A DNA stretch of 32,674 nucleotides from an uncultured Oscillospiraceae bacterium (lineage in GTDB: Bacteria; Bacillota; Clostridia; Oscillospirales; Ruminococcaceae), in NCBI GenBank assembly GCA_949737515.1, contig CATJCP010000297.1, positions 1 to 32,674 on the forward strand, written 5' to 3'. How positions within the stretch are numbered: position 1 is the first letter of the stretch; every line of letters starts with the position of its first letter. A program made the position numbers and the translations under genes. Positions 14,461 through 21,991 of the stretch are shown one piece after another. Below the pieces are notes generated by a model. It was not told where the DNA came from, did not search any database, and saw only the letters and a list, made by a program, of their open reading frames with translations.

Positions 14461-14767
14461 CTCCTTTTCCTTTGTGAATCTCCTTCTGGAAAAATAAAAA
14501 CGCCCGTCTTCTGTCAATAGAAGACGGGCGCAACACCCGTGGTACCACTTCTGTTCGCCCCAAAACATTTGGGGCCTCTTTACGGGGATCCAACAATACC
14601 CTCTGCTGTAACGGGCATCCCCGTCACACCCTAGCCTTTGCTCGGATGTGATGCTCTGGAACCATGTTCTCCTGCTTGGCGCCTGTTCCCTTTCAGCAGT
14701 CGGGAACTCTCTGTAAGATGGACGGCAGGATACTCTTTCCTTCATCGCAGTTTGTTTGATTTAGGTT
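14461..14767 (-). promoter_or_regulatory. T-box riboswitch leader, specifier AUG (methionine)
   Basis: On the minus strand the leader has Stem I with the loop-E AGTA (14734-14731), helix TCCTGC/GCAGGA directly above it, and GAAC-ATG on the 3' side. The specifier follows GAAN as in the B. subtilis glyQS leader, giving ATG at 14665-14663. GATG/CATC and GGAA/TTCC close the stem below. A GGCCCC/GGGGCG stem III follows. The T-box sequence GTGGTACCACG (around 14539-14549) has U at the variable position, which pairs with discriminator A73, as in tRNA-Met. The terminator CGCCCGTCTTC/GAAGACGGGCG (14501-14530) with a TTTTTATTTTT run overlaps the antiterminator. Uncharged tRNA should switch on the symporter gene. 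Confidence 0.85.
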
Positions 14768-14773
14768 ATTTTT

Positions 14774-14801
14774 ATTATAGCAAAATCATGCTGAAAGTCA
14801 A
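14774..14801 (-). promoter_or_regulatory. Promoter of the T-box leader
   Basis: On the minus strand: TTGACT (14801-14796), 16-bp spacer, TATAAT (14779-14774), about 7 nt before the inferred leader start. Confidence 0.7.
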
Positions 14802-14906
14802 TGGTCAAACGCCGGACGGACATAATTTTATTCTGGAGGATCTTTGCCAAATTCTATAAAATGGTATGAAAAAAATACATTCTTTTTGGAAGATAGAAAA
14901 ACAGAG

Positions 14907-14934
14907 TGGAAAAATTTTTCCCATGCAGTACAAT
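14907..14934 (+). promoter_or_regulatory. Putative promoter and palindromic operator of the PL26-like pair
   Basis: TACAAT (14929-14934) with a poor TGGAAA (14907-14912) 16 bp upstream. A perfect 14-bp palindrome, GGAAAAATTTTTCC (14908-14921), overlaps the -35 and spacer and may be a regulator site. The leader to the first ATG is about 70 nt. Weak evidence by itself. Confidence 0.35.
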
Positions 14935-15010
14935 AGTGATAACGGGGGATCTGCGGGAGTATTTCCCTTCAGCCCCAAATTTTCGTAGATGAGAGACAGG
15001 AGAGATAGAA

Positions 15011-17761
15011 ATGGGAACGAAGCTGCATTGGCTGGCTCCCCGGCAGCAGGCGCAATCACCAGTGACGTTTGGACATCCTTGGCCAAAACAGATGTTAAAG
15101 CGCGGTCAGGTTACAGCCCTGCGGGATGAAAGCGGAAACTTCATCCCAGTACAGAGCAAAACAACTGCCTACTGGCCTGACGGTTCCATCAAATGGACAG
15201 CCCATTCTGCGGTTTTGGATACCGTACCAGATAAGACCTATGAAATTGTTTTGTCAGCTCCCCATACCCCTGCGGCGGTTCCCCCAAAGGGAGGGGAAGT
15301 CCGGGCAAAACAGTTAGAGGATGGCTCTGTAACCGTAGAAAGCGGACTGTTGTTCTGCCATATCAAACCAAATACCCATGAGCTGATATCAAGCTTAATC
15401 CGCAAAAACGCCCAACCGGAACTTTGTTGGCAGCCCATGTCTGCAAAGCTGATTGGATACATAGAAAACAGGCAAAAGAAAGAGGGAATGGAGACAAATT
15501 CCCTTTATAAGCTGACAGGCGTTACCCATAAGGTGACATTAGAGGAATCCGGCCCTGTACGAGCAGTAGTCAAAATTGAGGGCTGCCATGAATACGATAT
15601 GAGGAAATCCCAAATTTTCCCCTTTACAGTCCGGCTTTACTTCTATGCAGGAAGCGATGAAATCCGCATGGTTCATAGCTTTGTCTTTAACGCCAATGAG
15701 CAGACAGATTTCTTAAAGGGCCTGGCGGTAGAGCTTACCCTGTCCGCTTCCGGCGAAGGCTATAACCGCCATGTAGGTTTTGCAGGGGAAAAGGGAATGT
15801 GGTATGAGGCCCTCCAGCCCATGTATGTAGGCGGGGGAATCTGGGGGAAAAAGAAAACTGCCCGCCCGGAATCCGGCGACGACGAACGCCTTGTTCTGTA
15901 CCGCCGCCAGCAGATTGATGGCCAGTTTGTAACTCTGGACAGGAAGGAATCCCCGGAATTTGTGGAGGTTGTAGAGGACAACGCCCTTTTCAACGATTTC
16001 CGCCTCAACCAGCCCTCCTGTGAAAACTATGTTATCACAAAACGTTCCTTCCCGGACTGTGCCTATATCACCGCCGCACAGGGGACACGGAGCGGCGGGA
16101 CTGTATTTTTCGGAAGCCGGTCAGGGGTAGTTGCCGCCGGAATCCGGGATTTCTGGCAGAAGTCCCCCATGGCCTTGGAAATCAAAAACGGGGCTTCAGA
16201 ACATCCTACAATGACGTTATGGCTGTGGAGCCGTTACGCCGAATCTATGGATTTCCGCGCCTATGATACGGTTTCACATAAACACTCCTATGGCGGGATA
16301 ATGAACGTCCCAGAGGGAATCGCCAATACCAATGAACTTTCCTTCAAGTTATTTGACCGTATGCCCGGAAAGGAAGCAATTCTGGACTTTGCCGCCGATG
16401 TACAAACGGATTCCCTTCTGGTGGCAAACCCGGAAGTCTACCAGGATACCGGCGTATTTGGAAGTTACTGGGCTGAACCCAAAGACCCCAAATACAAGGA
16501 TGAAGCCTATGAGAAAGCCCTTCTGGAATATGTCCGTTTCTATATCCGGGAGGTAGAACAGCGGAAATGGTACGGCTTTTGGGATTACGGTGACGTGATG
16601 CACACCTATGACCCGGTTCGCCATTGCTGGCGGTATGATGTGGGCGGATTTGCCTGGCACAATACCGAGCTGTGTAATACTTATGTCAACTGGTTGACCT
16701 TCCTGCGTACCGGAGACTATGAAATTTACCGCTTTGCCCGCGCCATGAGCCGCCACGCCAGCGAGGTGGACACCTACCATCTGGGCAAATTCGCCATGCT
16801 GGGAACCCGGCATAATGTCCGCCACTGGGGATGCGGGGCAAAGGAACCAAGGATTTCCACAGCGGGGCACCACCGTTTTTATTATTACCTGACCGCCGAC
16901 GAACGGATCGGGGACGTGATGGATTTTGTCAAGGATGCAGACAACCGCTGCGACTATAAAGACCCTATGGCGGGATTTTTCGGCAAACATTTGCCGGAAA
17001 ACCGCAATTACGCCCATGTCCGGGTTGGGCCGGACTGGACTTCCTATGCTGCCAACTGGCTCACCCGCTGGGAGCGTTTTGAGGATACCAAGTACCGGGA
17101 TAAGCTGCTTACTGGCATTGAGTCCCTGAAAAAAGCCCCCCTGCGCCTTGCTTCCGGCTCTACCTTCCATTATGACCACCGAGATGGAATCCTCCATTAT
17201 ATGGGGGCTGAAAATCCGGCGGGACATACCCATTTAGGGGATGGGAACTATTCCCAGCATATGGTAGTCTGCTTTGGCGGGCCGGAAACTTGGATGGAAT
17301 TGTGTGATCTTTTGGACGACCAGGAAATGAGGGAAATGCTCGCCCAATTCGGGGAACTGTACGCTATGGAGCCAGAGGAACGGTTCCAGGCCACCAATGG
17401 TCTGATCTCCGAGAAAAACGACAAAGCATGGGAAGGCCATGGGCCAATCTGGGGGCTGCGCACCTACGCATATGCGGCATGGCTCCACAACCGCCCGAAA
17501 CTGATGGAAAAGGCTGTCCAGAACCTGCGGTATGACGGAGACCTGGACGACGTGGTTCAGGACGGGGTACAGGGCCGTATGCTGTCTGACGGCAGCCTGC
17601 ATATAGTCCCAGTAGAAGACAAAGATGCCCCCCGGCCCATAGAAGAACTGGTTTATTCCAAGACCAACGGCATTTCCCAATGGAGCTTGAACTATATGGA
17701 AACGGCGCGGCTCCGGGAAATGATGGGTGAAAAAGAGCCCAAAGGAGGGAACGGACAATGA
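15011..17761 (+). CDS. PL26/YetA-like rhamnogalacturonan exolyase family protein, copy 1
   Basis: A 916-residue protein matching the PcRGLX/YetA layout: N-terminal RIFT-barrel domain (about 1-95, PVTFGHPWPKQMLKRG and AYWPDGSIKWTAHSAV), a central beta-sandwich region (to about 480) and a C-terminal alpha/alpha-toroid domain. The toroid carries the family's most conserved block: CWRYDVGGFAWHNTELCNTY, SRHASEVDTYH, GTRHNVRHWGCGAKEPRIS and YYLTADERIGDV. Characterised members cleave rhamnogalacturonan I from the chain end by beta-elimination. There is no signal peptide, so it should act on imported oligosaccharides in the cytosol. The start is set by AGGAGA upstream. Its TGA overlaps the ATG of the paralogue. 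The family is recognised from memory; the substrate is inference. Confidence 0.75.
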   Translation: MGTKLHWLAPRQQAQSPVTFGHPWPKQMLKRGQVTALRDESGNFIPVQSKTTAYWPDGSIKWTAHSAVLDTVPDKTYEIVLSAPHTPAAVPPKGGEVRAKQLEDGSVTVESGLLFCHIKPNTHELISSLIRKNAQPELCWQPMSAKLIGYIENRQKKEGMETNSLYKLTGVTHKVTLEESGPVRAVVKIEGCHEYDMRKSQIFPFTVRLYFYAGSDEIRMVHSFVFNANEQTDFLKGLAVELTLSASGEGYNRHVGFAGEKGMWYEALQPMYVGGGIWGKKKTARPESGDDERLVLYRRQQIDGQFVTLDRKESPEFVEVVEDNALFNDFRLNQPSCENYVITKRSFPDCAYITAAQGTRSGGTVFFGSRSGVVAAGIRDFWQKSPMALEIKNGASEHPTMTLWLWSRYAESMDFRAYDTVSHKHSYGGIMNVPEGIANTNELSFKLFDRMPGKEAILDFAADVQTDSLLVANPEVYQDTGVFGSYWAEPKDPKYKDEAYEKALLEYVRFYIREVEQRKWYGFWDYGDVMHTYDPVRHCWRYDVGGFAWHNTELCNTYVNWLTFLRTGDYEIYRFARAMSRHASEVDTYHLGKFAMLGTRHNVRHWGCGAKEPRISTAGHHRFYYYLTADERIGDVMDFVKDADNRCDYKDPMAGFFGKHLPENRNYAHVRVGPDWTSYAANWLTRWERFEDTKYRDKLLTGIESLKKAPLRLASGSTFHYDHRDGILHYMGAENPAGHTHLGDGNYSQHMVVCFGGPETWMELCDLLDDQEMREMLAQFGELYAMEPEERFQATNGLISEKNDKAWEGHGPIWGLRTYAYAAWLHNRPKLMEKAVQNLRYDGDLDDVVQDGVQGRMLSDGSLHIVPVEDKDAPRPIEELVYSKTNGISQWSLNYMETARLREMMGEKEPKGGNGQ

Positions 17762-20388
17762 AACGTGAAATGAAATGGCTTAAAGAGCGCAGCCAAAAAC
17801 AGGTTCCTGTGACCTTTGGGGCGCCGTGGGGCAGGGGTGAGCTTCCAAAGGGGTCATCCCTTGCACTGATTGGCGGAGACGGTAAAGAATTCCCCTGCCA
17901 GGTAAAGCCTACCGCTTTTTGGCCGGATGGTTCTATTAAATGGACAGCCCATTCCGCTGTATTGGATGCCTCTCAGAATTATACGATTTCCCTTTCAGAC
18001 GGAAAACCCGCATCCCCGGAACAGCCCGTTGCAGCTTCCGAGGATGAAAACGGCGTGACAATTGAAAGCGGCTTGCTGTCCTGCCGGGTGGAATACGGGG
18101 ATAAACTGATTTCCTCCCTTGTACGGAAGAAAGACGGCTTCCAGCCCATGAGTGGGAAGCTGGTGGCCCTGATTCAGAACGAGGAACTCCACGACGACTG
18201 CGAATTCCAGTTTATCCGCCGTTTTGAAGGCGTGACCCAGCAGATTACCCTGGAAGAATCCGGCCCGATGCGGGCGGTTGTCAAGGTGGAGGGGCTTCAC
18301 AGAAGCATCGTCCCGGCAGATTCTGGCAGTGAAATCTTCCCCTTCTCCCTGCGGCTGTATTTCTACGCGGGCAGCCAGGAGATTAAGATCGTCCACTCCT
18401 TTGTATTCGATATTGACGAACATATCGATTTCTTAAAGGGGCTGGCGCTGGAACTGACGATGGAAGCTTCAGGAGAACTCTATAACCGCCATGTTGGATT
18501 TGCAGGGGAAACCGGGATGTTCTATGAAGCGGTACAGCCTGCCTACTTTAAGAATAACTGGAAATACCCTGGAACGCCTGTGCCGGAGGAAACCGCCATT
18601 TATGAACGCCAGCAGCTTGAGGGGCAATTTATTGAAATCCCGGAAGAAGGGGATTTTTCGGAGGTTCTCCATGACAATGCCTGGTGGAACAATTTCCGCC
18701 TAAGCCAAGATTCCTGCGATCATTATATTATCTCCAAAAGCACCCATGAAGAATGTGCCCAAATTACTGCTTTCCAGGGGAACCGAAGCCAGGGGGCCAT
18801 ATTCTTTGGATGCAGGTCAGGAATCATTGCAGCAGCTATCAAAGACTGCTGGCAAAAGTCCCCTATGGCGTTGGAAATTCAGAACGCGGCAGAAGATCAC
18901 CCGGTTATAACCTTGTGGTTGTGGAGCCGTTACGCGGAACCGATGGATTTCCGCGCCTATGACCGGAAAAGCCATACTTATGCCTATGGCGGCATCAACA
19001 ACCACCCAGAGGGGATTGCCAACACCAATGAAATTTATTTGTCCCTTTTTGGGAAGATGCCCGGAAAACAAGCTGTAATAGATTTTGCCGGCGATGTGCA
19101 AAGTGAAACCCTGCTGGTGGCGGAGCCATCAGTTTACGCTGAAACCAAAGCCCTGGGAAGCTATTGGACTGGAACTGCTGATAAATACCGTGTCCCAGCC
19201 TATGAAAAGGCATTAAAGGAAATGCAGGAGTTTTACATCCATGAAATTGAACAGCGGAGATGGTACGGCTTTTGGGACTACGGCGACGTGATGCACTCTT
19301 ACGACCCTACCCGCCATTGCTGGCGGTACGATGTTGGGGGTTTTGCGTGGCATAATACAGAACTGTGCAACACTTATGCCAACTGGCTGTATTTCCTGCG
19401 GACAGGGGATTATGAGGTATACCGTTTTGCACGCGCCATGAGCCGCCATTGCAGCGAAGTTGACACCTACCACGCCGGAAAATATGCCATGCTGGGTTCA
19501 CGGCACAATGTACGGCATTGGGGCTGCGGGGCAAAGGAAGCCCGTATTTCCATGGCGGGACATTACCGGTTTTTCTACTATCTGACTGCCGATGAACGGA
19601 TCGGGGATATTATGGACTTTGTAAAAGATGCAGACTTTACCACTTTACAGAAAGATCCCATGGGAAGTTATTTCCCGCCCCATCCCCATTTCTCACATTG
19701 CAGAACCGGCCCGGACTGGACTTCATTCCTCAGCAACTGGATGACCCGCTGGGAACGCACTGAAGACCCTAAATATCGCGACAAACTTCTCAGGAGCATA
19801 GAATCCATTAAAAAGGCCCCTCTGGGGCTGTCCTCCGGGTCTACCTTCCATTATGAACCGGAAACTGGGGAAATGCACTATATGGGGGCTGACAATCCCG
19901 CTGGGCACAGGCATCTAGGGGACGGGAATTACCAGCAGCATATGGTAATCATGTTCGGGGGCGCGGAAATCTGGTTTGAACTCTGCGAACTACTGCAAGA
20001 CCCGGAATTTGAAAAGATGGTAGCTGATTTTGGGGAATATTATGGCATGACCCCGGAGGAGCGGAACCAGAAATCCCATGGGCTGTTTAACCCTGACAAC
20101 GACCGCTGCTGGGGCGGGATTGGCGGCAGGATGACGGCTTTTGCCGGGTATTATCTGGACAATGACCGGTATATGGAAGCAGGAGAGGAGAGCATTACCT
20201 TCCCAGCCCAGAAAATGACGCAAGCCTTTGACGAGGAAGGGAATATGCAGTTATGGGATGTGCCGGAGAAGGATGCACCATATCCCATAAAAGAAGTGTG
20301 GAACCTGACTACAAATACTACTGCGCAGTGGAGCCTAGGATATATGGAAGTGTCTAAACTTCGGGAAATACAGGAGAATAAGAAATAA
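17758..20388 (+). CDS. PL26/YetA-like rhamnogalacturonan exolyase family protein, copy 2
   Basis: An 876-residue paralogue of the preceding gene with the same domains in the same order: PVTFGAPWGRGELPKG and FWPDGSIKWTAHSAV at the N-terminus, CWRYDVGGFAWHNTELCNTY, SRHCSEVDTYH and GSRHNVRHWGCGAKEARIS in the toroid. By eye the two are clearly homologous along their whole length, with the toroid core almost identical and the rest more divergent (for example a different loop after the FAGE block near residue 260). No signal peptide. AAAGGAGG precedes the ATG, and the ATGA overlap implies translational coupling. Two coupled copies suggest different chain-end specificities or a heteromer (inference). 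No transporter for the substrate is next to it. Confidence 0.75.
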   Translation: MKREMKWLKERSQKQVPVTFGAPWGRGELPKGSSLALIGGDGKEFPCQVKPTAFWPDGSIKWTAHSAVLDASQNYTISLSDGKPASPEQPVAASEDENGVTIESGLLSCRVEYGDKLISSLVRKKDGFQPMSGKLVALIQNEELHDDCEFQFIRRFEGVTQQITLEESGPMRAVVKVEGLHRSIVPADSGSEIFPFSLRLYFYAGSQEIKIVHSFVFDIDEHIDFLKGLALELTMEASGELYNRHVGFAGETGMFYEAVQPAYFKNNWKYPGTPVPEETAIYERQQLEGQFIEIPEEGDFSEVLHDNAWWNNFRLSQDSCDHYIISKSTHEECAQITAFQGNRSQGAIFFGCRSGIIAAAIKDCWQKSPMALEIQNAAEDHPVITLWLWSRYAEPMDFRAYDRKSHTYAYGGINNHPEGIANTNEIYLSLFGKMPGKQAVIDFAGDVQSETLLVAEPSVYAETKALGSYWTGTADKYRVPAYEKALKEMQEFYIHEIEQRRWYGFWDYGDVMHSYDPTRHCWRYDVGGFAWHNTELCNTYANWLYFLRTGDYEVYRFARAMSRHCSEVDTYHAGKYAMLGSRHNVRHWGCGAKEARISMAGHYRFFYYLTADERIGDIMDFVKDADFTTLQKDPMGSYFPPHPHFSHCRTGPDWTSFLSNWMTRWERTEDPKYRDKLLRSIESIKKAPLGLSSGSTFHYEPETGEMHYMGADNPAGHRHLGDGNYQQHMVIMFGGAEIWFELCELLQDPEFEKMVADFGEYYGMTPEERNQKSHGLFNPDNDRCWGGIGGRMTAFAGYYLDNDRYMEAGEESITFPAQKMTQAFDEEGNMQLWDVPEKDAPYPIKEVWNLTTNTTAQWSLGYMEVSKLREIQENKK

Positions 20389-20411
20389 GCAGGGTATCTG
20401 TAATACATGAA

Positions 20412-20453
20412 AAGCGGTTAAAAAGACTTTATTAGAAGACCTTTTAACCGCTT
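20412..20453. terminator. Bidirectional hairpin between the PL26-like pair and relB
   Basis: AAGCGGTTAAAA (20412-20423) and TTTTAACCGCTT (20442-20453) form a perfect 12-bp stem between convergent genes. Confidence 0.7.
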
Positions 20454-20473
20454 CTTATTGGATACGTTCATTT

Positions 20474-20746
20474 TCATTGTTCTTCCAAAAGATCATGTTC
20501 AGCCAGCCTAAGTTGTCCAGACTTATAGTCCGCCATCTTTTTCTCTAAATAATGAATATTATTCTCATCATAAAAAGGGTCTGGCTCTGTGGTGATTTCA
20601 AAGGGGATACGTCTTTCCTGCTCTAATTTTTTGCAGAAAATAGTTATCGCTGTTGTAAGGTTCATGCCAATCTTGGCGTATATTTCCTCAACATTTTTCT
20701 TGAGCTGTTCATCCATACGAAAATTTACGTTTACACTTTGTGCCAT
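20474..20746 (-). CDS. RelB/DinJ-family antitoxin without a partner toxin
   Basis: A 90-residue protein with the RelB/DinJ N-terminal ribbon-helix-helix: SVNVNFRMDEQLKKNVEEIYAKIGMNLTTAITIFCKK, then the usual IPFEITTEPDPFY linker. The C-terminal part (YLEKKMADYKSGQLRLAEHDLLEE) is the toxin-binding segment. The ATG at 20746 has AAGGAGG 8 nt upstream; an in-frame ATG at 20764 precedes that ribosome site and is not likely used. In normal pairs relE/yafQ follows at once, but here the next thing is a terminator, so this is an orphan antitoxin or the residue of a lost pair. Confidence 0.85.
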   Translation of the reverse strand: MAQSVNVNFRMDEQLKKNVEEIYAKIGMNLTTAITIFCKKLEQERRIPFEITTEPDPFYDENNIHYLEKKMADYKSGQLRLAEHDLLEEQ

Positions 20747-20764
20747 ATGCGTTGCCTCCTTCAT

Positions 20765-21164
20765 TGTTTCAAGTATAGCATTATCGTAAAGAAATAAAAA
20801 GTAATTTCTTTATATTTCTTTGCAAACCAGAATTTAATAAAATAGTCATATAACCAGAAGCTTTTTATTTTGGAAAAAGGCTGACTGGAAAACCGCCTGC
20901 CGCAGAATTTTGCATTTGCGGCAGGATTCTTTCTACCATAGGTTGAATTTCCACACAAAACTCTCCTATCCTGTTATTGTACTAAAATCCTGATTCTGTT
21001 ACGATAAAGTTATCCCATTTGATTCAGATGCTTCGTCCAACGTCGTCAACGTTGGACAAAACCTCCAAGTTTCCTCTTACAGCCATTAAGCAAACCAACG
21101 GTTTGCCATGATAACGTACCTGATACCGAAAACCATAAAATTTCATTGAACTCACGTTATATTA
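20765..21164. other. Gene-free stretch with three perfect hairpins/palindromes
   Basis: No convincing gene. It holds CCTGCCGCA/TGCGGCAGG (20896-20925), GTCCAACGT-cgtca-ACGTTGGAC (21035-21057) and GCAAACC-aac-GGTTTGC (about 21088-21104). A TATACT-type -10 for relB lies near its left end (minus strand). The palindromes are not followed by T-runs, so the last two could be protein-binding or recombination sites rather than terminators. Confidence 0.45.
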
Positions 21165-21207
21165 AAAGCGGTAAAAGGAATTCCAGGGGAATTTCCTCTA
21201 CCGCTTT
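21165..21207 (-). terminator. Terminator of the XRE regulator
   Basis: AAAGCGGTA (21165-21173) pairs with TACCGCTTT (21199-21207), with GGAATT/AATTTCC inside. On the minus strand TTTTAATAT follows, 39 bp after the regulator stop. Confidence 0.65.
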
Positions 21208-21246
21208 CATCATTTATAAAACAAATCAGAATGGGTAAACACTATC

Positions 21247-21576
21247 TCATGGTTCTTTACAAGCCTTTGCATACAAAGTAAGAATTTTTACGGCGTCTCC
21301 GCGTTGTTCGGAAGAAAGTCTGTGTAAAATATCAGCAATAGGATTTCCAGGCGAACACAGCAAATCCCCAAACAGAAGATAATCTACACTAATCGTCAAT
21401 GCCTGGCTTAATTTGATAAGAGTATCAAGGGAGACACTTTTTTCGCCCCGTTCTATCATTTGATAGTACCGCAGCGAAACATCAATCTGCTCTGATACAT
21501 ATTCCTGTGTAAAGCCAAGCTTATTTCGTTTGCTCCGCAGACGCTCACCAAATAAAAGCCGATCATTATGATTCAA
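21247..21576 (-). CDS. XRE-family (HTH_3) transcriptional regulator
   Basis: A 109-residue regulator. Residues of about 8-65 form a Cro/CI-type helix-turn-helix: FGERLRSKRNKLGFTQEYVS, then SLRYYQMIERGEKSVSLDTL, LIKLSQALTISVDYLLFGD. The remaining 40 residues would dimerise. The start is most likely the TTG at 21576, with AAGGAGG 9 nt upstream; the ATG at 21609 lies in front of this ribosome site and would put it inside the coding frame. Direct repeats TACGAAnTTATA upstream (21628 and 21648, 20 bp apart) are candidate operators. Its target genes are unknown; the neighbours are an inverted-repeat element and an orphan antitoxin. Confidence 0.8.
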   Translation of the reverse strand: MNHNDRLLFGERLRSKRNKLGFTQEYVSEQIDVSLRYYQMIERGEKSVSLDTLIKLSQALTISVDYLLFGDLLCSPGNPIADILHRLSSEQRGDAVKILTLYAKACKEP

Positions 21577-21627
21577 AGGCAATCCCTCCTTATAGTTCGC
21601 ATTGTACAATTCTTAATTGGTATTTTT

Positions 21628-21660
21628 TACGAATTATAAATTGCTTATACGAACTTATAG
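21628..21660. promoter_or_regulatory. Direct-repeat operator candidate of the XRE regulator
   Basis: TACGAATTATA (21628) and TACGAACTTATA (21648) are spaced 20 bp apart, about two helical turns, so two dimers would sit on one face of the DNA. They overlap the likely regulator promoter region (TATAAT-like -10 on the minus strand). Confidence 0.4.
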
Positions 21661-21701
21661 ATGTATAATAAGATTGAAAATATATCAGAAATATCGACAT
21701 T

Positions 21702-21977
21702 TAGAACCTGTATTCATAACCAAAGATGCTGGATGGGCAGGGATTTTTCCCGCCAGACAAGAGGATTTTCCGCAGTAATCCTTGATGGATTGTAAGAGCC
21801 TGTTTAGGATCTCAACGTGTGCGGATTAGCGAGCGGATTTTTAACGCAGTCTGGGCGGAAAATCTGCCGCTAAGACGTGCGCGGGGAGATTCTAAACAGG
21901 CTCTAAGGGAAAACGACGCGGTACGGCGGGAAAAAGACCGTTCAGACCGTGCAGGGCGGTTGTGAATACAGGTTCTT
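21702..21977. mobile_element. MITE-like element with nested inverted repeats
   Basis: The outer ends GAACCTGTATTCATAACC (from 21702) and GGTTGTGAATACAGGTTC (to about 21976) are inverted repeats with one mismatch. Further in, the arms pair again at GGGATTTTTCCCGCC / GGCGGGAAAAAGACC, and at AGAGCCTGTTTAGGATCTC / GAGATTCTAAACAGGCTCT (about 21796-21905). The core ACGTGTGCGGATTAGCG…/…CGCTAAGACGTGCGCG also folds back. TTA stands directly on both flanks and may be a target duplication. No ORF is inside. This is the form of a non-autonomous miniature element moved by a transposase in trans; the family is not identified. Confidence 0.65.
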
Positions 21978-21991
21978 AAGGGGGGTTAAAA

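Noticed and set aside
13156-14520. 454-codon plus-strand frame opposite the symporter
   Set aside because: It mirrors the symporter gene in a GC-biased frame; the minus-strand protein is a clear family match with T-box, promoter and ribosome site.
14452-14745. 98-codon N-terminal extension of the symporter frame
   Set aside because: It is the T-box leader read as codons; the conserved RNA elements and terminator explain the sequence.
16349-17233. 294-codon minus-strand frame within the first PL26-like gene
   Set aside because: Shadow of a strongly conserved plus-strand protein; no ribosome site or recognisable product.
20412-21207. Similar AAAGCGGT-type stems at 20412 and 21165 as ends of an insertion around relB
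   Set aside because: They share only about 10 bp, and each is explained as the terminator of an adjoining gene.
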